64,000 nucleotides of DNA from Stagonosporopsis chrysanthemi (Eukaryota > Ascomycota > Dothideomycetes > Pleosporales > Didymellaceae), in assembly GCA_022560025.1 (NCBI GenBank), contig JAFISE010000021.1:223250-287249 (forward strand). The letters run 5' to 3'. The first letter of the stretch is position 1. Each line of letters opens with the position of its first letter. Of this stretch, positions 24,701-34,856 are shown in pieces. Below the pieces are notes generated by a model, which was not told the DNA's origin, ran no database searches, and was given only the letters and a program-made list of their open reading frames with translations. The translations under genes were made by a program, and so were the position numbers.

Positions 24701-27700
24701 ATATGCTGAAGCTGTTCCAGAAAGCTATGCAACCCGAACTGAACGAGGCAGAGACGTTGCAGCAGTATGCCGCGAGATACAGAAGTTGGCGCCAATCAAT
24801 CCGCCATTGGGATGAGGAGCGTGAACAAGATGAGCAAGAAAGACAACCTTCGGTAGAACCCAGCCTAAAAGCCACGACGCCCGATATTCAGAGTTCCACA
24901 GTTGGTGCCCTGCTCGATGTTCCTGGTCCGACCGGACGACGTAGTCATGCCAGTCGATGGGCTACAGAATTGGACCTGGAGGCAGTGATCAAAGAATCCC
25001 TTAAGACGGCAGAAGAAGAAAGAATGGGCAAGCAGGACAACGAACCGAAGAGGAGTATGGCCGATCCGGAGAAAGAAGCTGACCTGCCTCTCGAACTCAG
25101 TGAAGCTGAAGCAGAACGACGCAACTTCATTGATACCAATTTCCAGCGTGAACCGGGACAGGGTATCTTCGCTTTCCACTACGAACCGCCAGAGGACGAC
25201 TTTACAACTGAAGAACACCGCGTCATGGTCGTCAACTACAGAGATCAATACGCCAAGAAATGGGGCAAGCTTGCAGAGATCTTGTACAAAGAATGTGGCA
25301 CCGAACGCACCTACAAAGATTGCATCAACCACTACTATGCAACGAAATGGGCTAGAGAATACAAGGGTAAGGTCCGGGGCAGACGCGGAGGTGCTCGGAA
25401 ACGCGGTACAGGCGCTGCGCGTGGTCGTGGAGCAATAGCGAACATGGAACGGCCCGAAGCTGCAGGGGAAGATGGGCAACCTTTACCCGTCACAGAGACC
25501 GGGAGACCTCGTCGCTCTGCGGCGCCAACGTTTGGCGGCATGGAGGCTGACTTCGACCCAAATGCCACCATACCCACGCAAGGTCGAGTCCGTCGACAGA
25601 CTGATGCAGACGGAAACCCAGAGAAGGCCAGCAGACGAAGCAAAGCCAACAAAGAGAAAGGCAAGAAGGTTAAGAACCCATCGCTTGCTGTAGCACCAGC
25701 TGGCTCACCCGTTAAGCTTGATCGCAAGGACAAGGTTCCTGGCGTCAAAGCGGAAGATGAGTTTGGCAAACGACAAGTATTAGAATTGCCTTCACAGATT
25801 CATGTTAGTCAACACGAAGATCAGATGGGCGATCCTGCGCTATTGACGATGAGGGCCAATCATATGGACTTGCCCTCGCTTTCGGGAGGCATACCTGTAG
25901 GCCTGATGGACCGACAGAAAACCCAACCGAATGCTAGACCCGGGCCGTCCAGTTATTGGTCTGTTTCTGAACTGCAAGACTTCGAGAAGAACGTCGCGCA
26001 TTTCGGCACAGATTGGATCGGGTTCTCCAACCACATGGGCACGAAGACGCACATCATGATCAAGAACCAGTATTTGCGCATGGTAGAAGGCGGAAAGTCA
26101 GAACTTGAACAGGCGGCAAAAGAGGCTGATGCAAGGCGCGAGCGGGGCGATGATTTGGGGCCACCACCAACACCGACTCCTGCGCCCAAGAGGCGTTACG
26201 AGAGCACGCAGAGCGTGCTCCCGCGCAATCTCGCTCCAGCTGAACAAAATCAGTCTCCTCTGATTACTTCAGCCAGTCTGCCCAGGAACTCACCGCCCCC
26301 GGCAGCTCATCCTGCGAGATTCTTGCCTCAGGCTACTGGTCAGAGCAAGTCACTCGTGCCATCTACATCTGCGTTTTCTACGCTCACAGAGACCGCGCTC
26401 GCCTCCGTTCCTTCAATGCCCCAGCACCACTCGCCGCCGGCCGCCACATCTCGAAGCCAACCACAGCACCATCTTCAGCACAGCGTTTCGCAGCATAAAC
26501 CGCATCACCTACCACCGCGGGCTGGATTCTTTTCGGACGATTTACAGCCACGCCTCGACAATCGAGTGCCATCGCAGTCATCAATGCACCACCCTTCAAG
26601 GTCTATGCAATCACATGGAGCACCACAGATGCGCGGTCAAGAGCAGTTGTCGCAGCCTACCTATCGTGGCCTGAATCACCAGGAGCGGGAGAACATGGTC
26701 AGATCCGAGCTTCAGCAGCAAGAGCAGGAGCATCGATATCAGCAGCATCAACACGCTCGGCGAATTTCTCAGGAAATGCTGCATCACCAAAGAGCGTTCC
26801 CATCCAATGGACCACTTATGCCACCAAGACGTTCCAACTCTATGGCACGGTCTCCAGAACACCGCTCAATGTCATATTCGCACTCTCGGCAGGTGTCGCA
26901 GGCTCAGGCTTTACCTCAACCACCGCCGTCAGAGCTGTTGTCCCAAGCACATGGTGTCTTTGGAGGACAACAGCTGCCCTCACGAACAGTTCCCACCCCC
27001 CCTGTGAAAGAAGAGCCAAGATATGCACCGCCATCTGCAATCCCACAAGCACAGCAAACACCAGTCTTGCACTCTCAGCACCATGCTCGCCCTTCATATA
27101 GCCAACCACCTGCACCGAGCGCTCCGCCGCCAAAACCTGCTCAGGCGCCCCGCAAGTCGAATTTACTGTCGTTGCTGAACGATCCCGAACCTGATGAGCC
27201 CTCCAGGAAGATATCTACCGAGCTAGGGCCTGCTTCACATAGTACGACGCCCTCGCAGCAGACACCCATTGCGCCACCACCAGCCTCTCTGCAGGCCTCA
27301 ACCTCGAGACGGGATGTCTACGGGGAGTCTGCGTCTTCGCAATCGCACTATGGTCGCCCTGCGTATGCACCTCAAAATGCTATGCCTTCCTCCACGGCCA
27401 GTAGGTCTATCGACTTGACCAACGAGCAAGCACCAGGCAACAGGCATGGATCTCGCGATAATTGGCAGCAACGGCAACAGTTTCATCCATCTCATAGCCA
27501 GGCACAGCAACCAGTTTCGCTTCCTCCCTCTCACCCTGGCTTGCCCCAGCCTGCGTACAATGATTCAAGACTTTTCAACAATCATCGATCTGTCTTCGCC
27601 CAGCACAACACGCAACGGCACAATCCATCTCCGCCACCTATGGCTGCTTACAACAATTCGCCTCATTTACATTCTCGTACCCCAAGTGTAAGCGGAGCGC

Positions 27701-28656
27701 AGGCGCAGCCTTCGCGAACTGGAATTTCTGGCCAGGGAGCAGCTCAACATGCGCAAGCAGCTGCGGCGGGAAGCCAAATCTTGCAGCCAAATCCGTATGC
27801 CCAAGTTGATCCTGCACCACCGTCGGGTCCAATGGGTATGCGGCCCAGCCCTCATCTTCGCACCAGCCATGTGGCTCAGCAACGCGACATTCCTAGCCGC
27901 AGTGAACACTCGCAAGCTCAGAACACAAATCTGTCATACTCGAACCCTCCAACGCCCAACGAACATCCAGCGCATGTGTCAATGCGAGGCTCAGGTGGTA
28001 TCACAGAAGTGTATCGTGGGCGCGATCCTCGAGACCTGCATCATGACCTCGAATCGCGTAATTCGGATCGTGATACTAGTCGAGAGCTTTCTCAAAGAAC
28101 AGAGTACCTGCGAGAGCAACTGGCCAATCCTCATTTACGTTCCACTCCAGTTCACGAAGACCTGCGTTATCAGCCTCAACAGCAAGACCGCAATTATCTG
28201 TCTCAGCGATCACATACTCCCCTCTCAAGAGGTGATGCAGGGCAACAACCTCCCCCCTTGCAACATCCGCCGCACTCGTCCTTAGGTGGCAACAACCACC
28301 CGGTCTACGGCCAACGCCACTCGGAAGAGCCGTCCCGCTTCTCCCAGCCCTTCCCCCGCGATCGAGGCATTGCAGATCGCATTCGCCAGGAATCGGCCCA
28401 GCAGCAACAGGCAGCCTTGAATCGAGAGGAACAAATGCGGAGGGAGGGTCAGATGCGTGAGCAAGAGATGCGAGATCGTGAGCTCAGAGAGCGCGATGCG
28501 CATTTCCGCGAGAACTTGATGAGAGGCAACATCGGACCCTATGGCCGAGGGTCAGGGTCTGAGCAGCAGCGACAGCCACCCACAGGACCAAATGGACACA
28601 TGGACTGGGCAAGCGGTGTTAACCGAGCACCGCAACGGGATGGCTGGCAGCGATAA
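21739..28656 (+). CDS. SNT1: Snt1-like SANT-domain corepressor subunit
   Basis: One uninterrupted frame of 2305 residues. The N-terminus is Arg/Asp/Ser-rich (RDRDRDFDRDRRERRP), followed by a long Pro/Ala/Ser-rich disordered stretch. A conserved core near 820-1150 contains an acidic block (DSDEDLDLDEDDLAESEAKY) and helices. SANT 1 at about 1150-1205 reads FTTEEHRVMVVNYRDQYAKK through CINHYYATK and is preceded by REPGQGIFAFHYEPPEDD. SANT 2 at about 1405-1455 reads SYWSVSELQDFEKNVAHFG through IMIKNQYLRMV. The last 850 residues are Gln/Pro/His-rich and end in a charged helix (EEQMRREGQMREQEMRDREL). Two SANT domains with this spacing fit Snt1 of the Set3 histone deacetylase complex, related to SMRT/NCoR. 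Nuclear chromatin repression is expected; the orthology call is from motif recognition. Confidence 0.82.
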   Translation: MSSYRYPDNNRNGRDRSPPYRDRRPSAFGGGYPPRANDSVRPNQDSGNFPPRDVPRGPKSLSDAPRGPAPGSSSGTPSTPRDGRGRGFPGRGEPTPLRDAPPLSSGPAPPMANTHNSWRADRDRDRDRDFDRDRRERRPTPPPRRSPIRDSRDPRDQRDFPPRDLDVTRARRNSRDGPPSAGSTFSDPPILGAGSSYRGSGIGRGRGGRDFGGRGRPFHNDDRDRHHDPRDRPPERSYRPRSRSPLRRDRDLRDERDFDRRDRDDRRFPREYDSYIGPAGAAKPGPRALDTHRPGPSDSRHAPGTPTGPTPHSSHHASPADRLGPQVDSYSRRSSVAVDPLAAKDSRRDPGKDDLLLAGRAEASRERYAPRASSPPAAVPAFGSNVWRNPTLDVKPSVATAPPSKLTQASNPAPSTTAPSVAAPLPAAIPTPAPTLTQAAPANHVQAPVISTTSASTVVTAPPTPVVAKTSSTSVPVAPPTGPKADRLQDRPTSERLPIDEPYQEGRPGPHGPPRMDPPPIAPSSALSTTANTVEKDRGDVRGSVTRTPGGLQHLARQQPPPSTPLVPSNPAKSPPQGPASRPRPPPSAPQAAFRANLSPSFSRTPLPFQAPREASAGAVPPPPPLGPRSSSGDTSINTSPKSLPANIPTGPKADRTPMAPRPVPPYAPSERPGFIAPRAPMGGGPKSMQWVRPGLVPNRPSIPTKRELPVDDRDRSFGTAPKAPKLELSNTAAAVHSQRLQQAQFGSPSYFRISGDADRAKGRAASAERSIVPTLKPGSIEARRHSDVVMADASPRPAQPPISAASSAPGALQDSDEDLDLDEDDLAESEAKYNRKKSALEARLVDLSASHLRATTPLQEIILLACLNANYLPAPYEDMEQELVKREDIPRPSEILAVSPSQTPATSKPVEPLTPKAEETDDSRAEKRAERSIAPATVALRLRREGSNEPEVLPDLSGLPYLGSGPPTPLSDIEQERPGIPATLKSNMLKLFQKAMQPELNEAETLQQYAARYRSWRQSIRHWDEEREQDEQERQPSVEPSLKATTPDIQSSTVGALLDVPGPTGRRSHASRWATELDLEAVIKESLKTAEEERMGKQDNEPKRSMADPEKEADLPLELSEAEAERRNFIDTNFQREPGQGIFAFHYEPPEDDFTTEEHRVMVVNYRDQYAKKWGKLAEILYKECGTERTYKDCINHYYATKWAREYKGKVRGRRGGARKRGTGAARGRGAIANMERPEAAGEDGQPLPVTETGRPRRSAAPTFGGMEADFDPNATIPTQGRVRRQTDADGNPEKASRRSKANKEKGKKVKNPSLAVAPAGSPVKLDRKDKVPGVKAEDEFGKRQVLELPSQIHVSQHEDQMGDPALLTMRANHMDLPSLSGGIPVGLMDRQKTQPNARPGPSSYWSVSELQDFEKNVAHFGTDWIGFSNHMGTKTHIMIKNQYLRMVEGGKSELEQAAKEADARRERGDDLGPPPTPTPAPKRRYESTQSVLPRNLAPAEQNQSPLITSASLPRNSPPPAAHPARFLPQATGQSKSLVPSTSAFSTLTETALASVPSMPQHHSPPAATSRSQPQHHLQHSVSQHKPHHLPPRAGFFSDDLQPRLDNRVPSQSSMHHPSRSMQSHGAPQMRGQEQLSQPTYRGLNHQERENMVRSELQQQEQEHRYQQHQHARRISQEMLHHQRAFPSNGPLMPPRRSNSMARSPEHRSMSYSHSRQVSQAQALPQPPPSELLSQAHGVFGGQQLPSRTVPTPPVKEEPRYAPPSAIPQAQQTPVLHSQHHARPSYSQPPAPSAPPPKPAQAPRKSNLLSLLNDPEPDEPSRKISTELGPASHSTTPSQQTPIAPPPASLQASTSRRDVYGESASSQSHYGRPAYAPQNAMPSSTASRSIDLTNEQAPGNRHGSRDNWQQRQQFHPSHSQAQQPVSLPPSHPGLPQPAYNDSRLFNNHRSVFAQHNTQRHNPSPPPMAAYNNSPHLHSRTPSVSGAQAQPSRTGISGQGAAQHAQAAAAGSQILQPNPYAQVDPAPPSGPMGMRPSPHLRTSHVAQQRDIPSRSEHSQAQNTNLSYSNPPTPNEHPAHVSMRGSGGITEVYRGRDPRDLHHDLESRNSDRDTSRELSQRTEYLREQLANPHLRSTPVHEDLRYQPQQQDRNYLSQRSHTPLSRGDAGQQPPPLQHPPHSSLGGNNHPVYGQRHSEEPSRFSQPFPRDRGIADRIRQESAQQQQAALNREEQMRREGQMREQEMRDRELRERDAHFRENLMRGNIGPYGRGSGSEQQRQPPTGPNGHMDWASGVNRAPQRDGWQR

Positions 28657-29260
28657 ACGAGCAGCCTTCCTCCGTTTGATATCACCAAGGCGTTTGGGAT
28701 CAGAAACATCTTCGGCAGCTTCGACGCAGTATGGCAGGTTTATTAAATACTTGCAAGGACGCAGTATACCAGGCGCTAGATCTCTTTTGTAAGATGACCT
28801 GACGACTTCACATATGACTACCCTCAAGTGGCTTTGTCGATATCTTTTTGTTCTGTTTGTCTGGCATGAGCGTTTGAGCGGGCGCTCTTGCACATTGTAC
28901 TATACCTAGGAGTTGAAAGAAATCATTCTAGATACATATCTGCCTGCTTCCATGTCCGTCTGCTTCGAGTGATCTGAATATTCTTTCCGGAAGGTTGACC
29001 ATTTGCACCGCAACCTCTAGCGCGCTCGAGATGATGCCTTGCATGTAACAGGCCTAGCGTCACAAATGCACTGCAAATCTAGCGTGCTGATGAGGGAGCG
29101 CTGCAATGTCCAGTGCGGACGTGAGCGTATGACTTGAACGCAGATGCACGGAATGAGTGCGGCGCTCGTTGGTGGAGTGATCAGGAAAGTACATGGTAGG
29201 GCTGGTGGTAACAAGTAACCCACCTGCGATGAAGGACTTTATGTAGGTACTATCTCCGCC
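28657..29260. other. convergent intergenic spacer with motif copies
   Basis: Convergent 3' ends of the SNT1-like and NACHT_N-ankyrin genes. No gene seen. It holds at least two diverged copies of the motif that forms the array at 46.8-49.3 kb. Confidence 0.55.
29003..29094 (+). repeat. two outlying copies of the 30-bp motif
   Basis: The stretch at 29003-29033 keeps TTGCAC-GCAA-CTCTAGCGCG with two substitutions in its first 25 bases. The one at 29067-29094 reads TGCACTGCAAATCTAGCG, with a small deletion. Both have the same orientation as the main array. Confidence 0.6.
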
Positions 29261-30674
29261 TTACGACCCAAACACCTCCAGAACTTTGACTCTACCCTTC
29301 TGTTGAGCAATCTGCTTCGCTGTCATGCCTTTCTCTGGACCATCCCTCACCTTTGCCATCTTCTTCGTCCCATTTTCTAACAGCCACTTTACAGTATCTG
29401 CATGTCCGTTCTCAGCAGCGAGGTGTAGTGCGGTCCAGCCCTTCTTCAGTGTCGTTTCGTTCATGTCTTGTCCAAATTCTTTCAGCATCTTAAGTATATC
29501 CACATGCCCTTTCTCAGCCGCAATTATAAAGGCGGTGCGCTCCCACTTATCGCGAGAAATAAGCAGCCTCTTGTTTCGCTCAAGCAGAGCCTTTGCTGCC
29601 CACTTCCTGTTGTATAGAGCAGCAATGTGCAGCGGTGTCCGCTCCTCGCGGTTCTTGATGAACAGGTCGATATCAGGGACCGTCAATAGGATTTTTAAGA
29701 TCTTAGTATGCCCTTCTCTTGCAGCCAAGTGCGCAGCTGTCCAACTCTGCTTCGTGAGAGCGTTGATGGGGTACTCTTTGTTCTGCACGAAGAATGCGAC
29801 TTGTTCAGGGACGCCGAGCGCGGCGGCCCAGTGAAGCGGATTTCGCGGACCAGGACCCATCATCTTGACCATGCTCCGTTCTGACGGCTGTTTGTTTGCT
29901 GGTGACGGCTTTATTGCCTCTTGCCACTCTTTCGAATGCATAAACTGTGAGATGCGATGCTGTCGTTTGTTCAAGGTCTCAAGCTGACCCTCCCAGTCAT
30001 AGTGCTTAGCAACATTCTTGACCCACTGGAAATCGCCGTTCAGAGAGATCATGAGCTGAGCTATGGCAAACATTATAGCCTTGTAAAGGCTTACGAACAC
30101 GGATTGAAGACTCTCCTTCAACTCGCGCATGTCGCAATCGTCACTTGCTTGGACAGTGGTCCAGTCTTGCGCTTTTCTGTTCATTGAAACATAGTCTGCG
30201 ACGGTCTCTGCCACTTCGTACATTGCTGCTCTTTCCGTTGTGTAGATCTCGTTCATCTGGCACTCGATCAGCTCCAGATCATATGTCTTTCAATGCAAGG
30301 AGACTGCATACGGCGAACACAGAGAACAAAGCCGCAGCAGGAATCGCAACATAAGGTCCTCCAACGCCAGCACCTGCTGCGACGATATCCTCAAATTTCA
30401 TCATGTTACTGCAAATTCGCCCGATCTTATCCGTGGACTTCTTACTTTCCAATCTGCGCGCCTTGATTTGGATCATGCCGAGCAACTGCTTGTAACCTTC
30501 CTCAGATCGCAATTTCAGGCTCGGCCTCCCAAGCTCGGCTTTGAGCATGGTGTTGAGCTTTTGTAATCTTTCCCGGCCCTTGTCTTCATCGTTGAGGGCC
30601 TGATAGGCTTGCTTCCACAGATTTGGGGTGCGCTTGGTTGGGCTAGGGCTTTTGCCGACATTCGAGCCAGCCAT
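29261..30674 (-). CDS. NACHT_N-ankyrin protein lacking a NACHT NTPase
   Basis: Two exons (30312-30674 and 29261-30256, intron 55 nt) give 452 residues that close in frame. The N-terminal 250 residues resemble the helical domain that precedes NACHT in fungal STAND proteins (NACHT_N, PF17100): NLWKQAYQALNDEDKGRERL, then GPYVAIPAAALFSVFA, LYKAIMFAIAQLM and DWEGQLETLNKRQHRISQF. Instead of a P-loop NTPase, five ankyrin-type repeats follow directly (NPLHWAAALGVPEQVAFFV, TAAHLAAREGHTKILKILL, TPLHIAALYNRKWAAKALL, TAFIIAAEKGHVDILKML, TALHLAAENGHADTVKWLL). No Walker motif is present. The start at 30674 (MAGSNVGKSPSPTKR) was chosen over 30740. It may regulate or compete with full STAND receptors. It lies 166 bp downstream of a NACHT gene on the same strand. 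Confidence 0.8.
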
Positions 30675-30840
30675 TGTTGTTACAAAGGATGAGGAATGGA
30701 TCAGCAGCTGAGGAGCTTCCGGTCCATATAAGCCTCTCAAGCTGAAAAGCGGGGCTCATCTGCTGCTTTCTGCCTAACGACTGCAGACACAGCCCACGCT
30801 AACCGCATCGGTGGCTGACCCGCTGTGGGGGCCAAAATGG

Positions 30841-33800
30841 CTATGTGCGCTCGTGGATTTTCTGGTGCCTTTTGAGATCATTGTGCCGCACGAACGCCTT
30901 GTTGCACTCTGGACAAGAATACGGCCTCACATTGCGATGACTGTTTTCGTGATTTCGACGAGCAAAGTCTCTGGTGAAGGTCTTTCCGCAGATTGTACAA
31001 GCATGGTCACTTTTCGCTCGCGGCTTTGCGACAGCATTGAAGATCTCTGCGAGATCAGACATGTCCGGATGGTAAGCGCGCACATGCCTTCATATGTCAG
31101 AACACTTCTTTGCTCTTCGCAATATCTCTGTAACTCACTTCTGAAGGTCACCCCGATTTGCAAAACCCTCGTTTCCCAAACAGTCCGGTACTTCGCACTG
31201 GTATGGCCGCTCGTGAATGTTGACGTGCTTCTTCCTTGCTTTCTCGTCCTTGAAGCCTTCTGAGAAAAAGCGGCAAGTAATCTTGGTGCACTTGTAAAGT
31301 CTTTCATCATCGTAAAATCTACGATATCTCACAAGATCGTCCTGTCTGATCCCTTTCAATGAGGGCAGCTCCTCGAGGAGTTTGCGGTTTCTTCCCAGCG
31401 CTGCCGCGAGACTCTTGATGCTGATCTCATGCCTCGCATCGAACCCTTTCTTCTGGACGGTGTAGATATGGCTTGTCAGCTTCACCAGCCTGTCGTGTAG
31501 CGGATAGTTCTCGAATGCGGCACAACTTGTCTGACAGTCTTGCACAATGATTTCGTCCCAATTACCATCACTGTACAGTGTCATGAAGTCCTCCAGGGCT
31601 ATTTCCATGTCGTCGAGATAAGTATCACGCTGATCATGACTGATCTTAGATGTACACATGAAGCTAGCACCACCACTGACAAAGGCATTGACGTGGTGAT
31701 ACCATTTCGCAATGGCATAGTCTTGGAACGCGAAATGGCCCTCCAAGGCTAACTCTTGGAGTTCTTGCGGGTCATTGACTTCATCGGCATCGAAGCATCG
31801 AAATGTTAGATAACGTAAGCAGAGGGCAGCCAGCTCGCTTTCGATTGTTGGTTCGTGCATTCCTTCCGCCTCTTTAATGTACCTAAGCAGCGTCAGATGT
31901 GCTCATTCAAGTAGCAGTCGTGCAGCTCACTCTCTTGCGGTACTGTGTACAAGTGATACGCGATCTCCAGTCAACAAGACAAGCGATCCACAGATGTCGT
32001 GGATGTGCTTGCGCAGATGCCTATCGTCGTACTCGATGGTCTGCTCGTCGACGTTTATCGACAGAGCAACTTGTATCTCTTTCCAAGTCAGTCGACGTTT
32101 CGCGCAAATCATCCATCCAAGAAGCTTCTTCGCTTTCGTCCACTCTTCAGTCGAGGAGATTCGTTGCATGTGTCGTAAAATCCGCTCATACCTAGTGGGA
32201 TTCAGTAAGGTCTAAGACATGCTAACGGTGTGAGATTGAAGGTTAGTCTGCATACGTACGCTCCTTTGAGCCCTTCAGGGAAGGTGTCTTGCCTCATGCC
32301 TTCGATCAACTCTCTACGTGTTGTCTGTGCATACAGGTTTTCCATAACGAGCTTGGCATATAAGAACATCCCTGACCGTTTTGTCAGCAGGATCCTGTCC
32401 CAAGGAAGAAGTACACGTGCCCTTGGCGTTATGTACAGTCAATCTCCTCAGGTATTCGGCCAAGTCATCGTTCAATGGAGCGAACTTGACCACAATCTTT
32501 GCTACCCAGGTATGGACGTAGTTGCTGATATCGTTTTCGTTGTCCGTGTTCGAGAGCTGAATTGTCCTAGGGCTTGGCCGGGACTGGGAAGCGCTTTCGA
32601 AGACACGCTTAATGTCTGGAAAATTTTGACTGACAAAAAGCACACGAAACTTGCCAGGGTCATTGTTCTCACACTGACCTACGGTATTCATCAGAGCATC
32701 CACGACTTGCTTCCTCTCCGCCTGCTCACACTCGTCAAGACCGTCAATCACGATGTAAGCCTTCGGAAGGATAGCACAAAGGCAATCGAGTAACAGTGCA
32801 GTCTGATTGAGTGAGCGTAAGATTGGCTCTCCACTTGTTGTGTAACGTGTGTAGCAAGGAGGCAGAAGTTGGTTATCGCAGTGCAGAAGCTGTTGTATTA
32901 TCCCTTTGAGTATGCCCACAGCCGAGCTGTCCGCTTGGTCGTCGCTATGACAGTAGTAGAAGGCTGTCGCAAAGTCAGGCTGCCTCATGCATTCTTCGAT
33001 GATGGCCGAGGCAAGTATCGTTTTGCCTTTTGAAATCAGATCACACTAGCATGACATTACAAAATCCTGCGAGCACTCACCTGCACCGGGAATGCCATGC
33101 ATCCAGAGTACTGGCGTGCTTGGAACGGCAGCATATGTCCAATCCTTGATATATGCGTGTTGAAAAATCCAACGTGTTGTCTGCGAATATTGTGCCCGAA
33201 TCTGGCAGTAGGTTTCATGGTCGCATAGAAACTGTTGTCCAGCAGCTAGCCATTGCATTACAGCTTTGGTCTTCTTCATCCGCTCTGTAGCCACTAGTTC
33301 GTCCAATTTTAGATTCAGCTCCTTTGCATTTTCTTGATGTTGTTGAAAGCGAACCAAGCCTGTGGCTCTCATGTCAGCAATATTGTGTTGGTACAAATGA
33401 TACTGTGCGCGCTGAGCACAACTGTCCACGAAGGTTTTGTGGCGACCGAGACTCTTCAGAATGCCCCCAACTTTGGTATCAAAATCCTTCCACATCGACC
33501 GGTAGAATTTTTTCCAGACTGTGTAGTCAGCCAAACCGGCTTTGCTTGATACTCAATACGATTGACTGACCTTTACCACGAAAGAATCGAACAGCCCTCT
33601 CATGGAAGTCAAGTATATCAGTATACATGAGCTCTAGTGCGCCTTGCAATAGATCGTCATCACTGAAGAGTCTTTCGTAACTTTCCAATAACGGTAGTTG
33701 ATCGCCAATCTGCTCATAAGCATCGAGAAGCGTTTCAAAAGAGTCCGAAAATGCACTGGCAGTCTACAAATATCAGATCCAATTCTCAGCAGAATAGCAA

Positions 33801-34404
33801 CACCTACCAGAAGCAAAAATTTCATGGGTCCCCAGAGAAATGCAACGGCATCGGAAACGTTCAAGAACACTTCGATAACTTTGCCGAAGTTATCCATAGC
33901 TTCAACACATCCTTGTATGCGACGCATATTCACCAGTCCTCTACTATCGTGCTGTTCCTTCTGTATACGACGCATCTCTCGACGAAGATCTTCTACCGTA
34001 GTGCCCTTGAAGTCCAGTACCTCGTTTCCAAGCAGTCGATTGCGGAACTCCCTTATAGCTCTTGCCACCCTACTGCTAGGAGATTTAGGGGGGACCGACG
34101 AAAGTGAAGGGATCGAAGTGGGAGCGCCACCTTGAGCTGGTGTGTTCCCTAGAGACGGAGGAACCCCATTGGTAGCAATTGCTCCTACGGTACTGCTCGC
34201 ATTCTGACGCTGCACAATTGCCCGCTCAAGTGCACTGGCCGTAACGGGTAAGGGACCTGGAGTTAAAGTCGGCGTTGAGGAAGGACTCGAGGTGTTGTTC
34301 CGTGATGAAGGTCGGGTGGAAGCAGTCGTCAACAGAGTCGGCTGCTGGGAAGATGTACCGGTCGATGAGCGACTATTTCGATGCGGAGGAGAAGTAATGC
34401 TCAT
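30841..34404 (-). CDS. STAND protein: helical domain, NACHT NTPase, four C2H2 fingers
   Basis: Eight exons: 33808-34404, 33577-33763, 33081-33518, 32415-33026, 32260-32371, 31931-32191, 31139-31882 and 30841-31087. They give 1065 residues with every junction in phase, so the gene is intact. Order: a Ser/Thr/Pro-rich N-terminus, a helical domain at about 110-330 (FLWGPMKFLLLTASAFSDSF, then ALELMYTDILDFHERAVRFF; recent Pfam calls it DUF7708, from memory), NACHT with Walker A GIPGAGKT near 405 and Walker B AYIVIDGLDECE near 495, a helical middle (WMICAKRRLTWKEIQVALS), then four C2H2 fingers from about 930 to the end (the last is CPECNKAFVRHNDLKRHQKIH). STAND proteins switch by NTP-driven oligomerisation; in fungi many act in self/non-self or immune-like signalling. 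The zinc fingers suggest a nucleic-acid-binding sensor or effector. Confidence 0.9.
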
Positions 34405-34856
34405 GATCGACTAGCCTTGTCCTATGACCTTGCCAATGTAAGCTTGCCAAAGTGCTGCGCTCGATGATACTTTTAGGGCCGTAGAGCCAACGGACTTGCT
34501 ATGTAAAGCTCACTACGCACAAGAAAAAGCGCTGCGTTCATAGCACGGAAGAAAGGCTGACAGGAGTCGTGCGAATGAATGTCAAAATGCAGAAGGACTT
34601 GGGGGCGGAGCAAGGCTGAGGACGCCTGCCTGCAGTATGCATGCTGTAGTGGCTTATGTGCCACCGGCACAGCCCCAGTGGGCAGTCTCCATGTAATCTT
34701 CAATTGATCACATACATTTTTCATCTCCATCAGTCTGTTTGTGATCTTTCAACGCGCCATCGTGGGTTGGGCGACTGACAGGATTAGGGAAGCCGCCACT
34801 TACCCCACCACGCACGCCAAGCCGCCAGCAGCACGACGCGACGCGACGCATCGATC
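34405..34856. promoter_or_regulatory. divergent promoter between NACHT and SNF2 genes
   Basis: Shared 452 bp upstream region of the NACHT-zinc finger gene and the SNF2-RING gene. The right end has a short direct repeat, GACGCGACGC, just before the SNF2 ATG. No gene inside. Confidence 0.5.
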
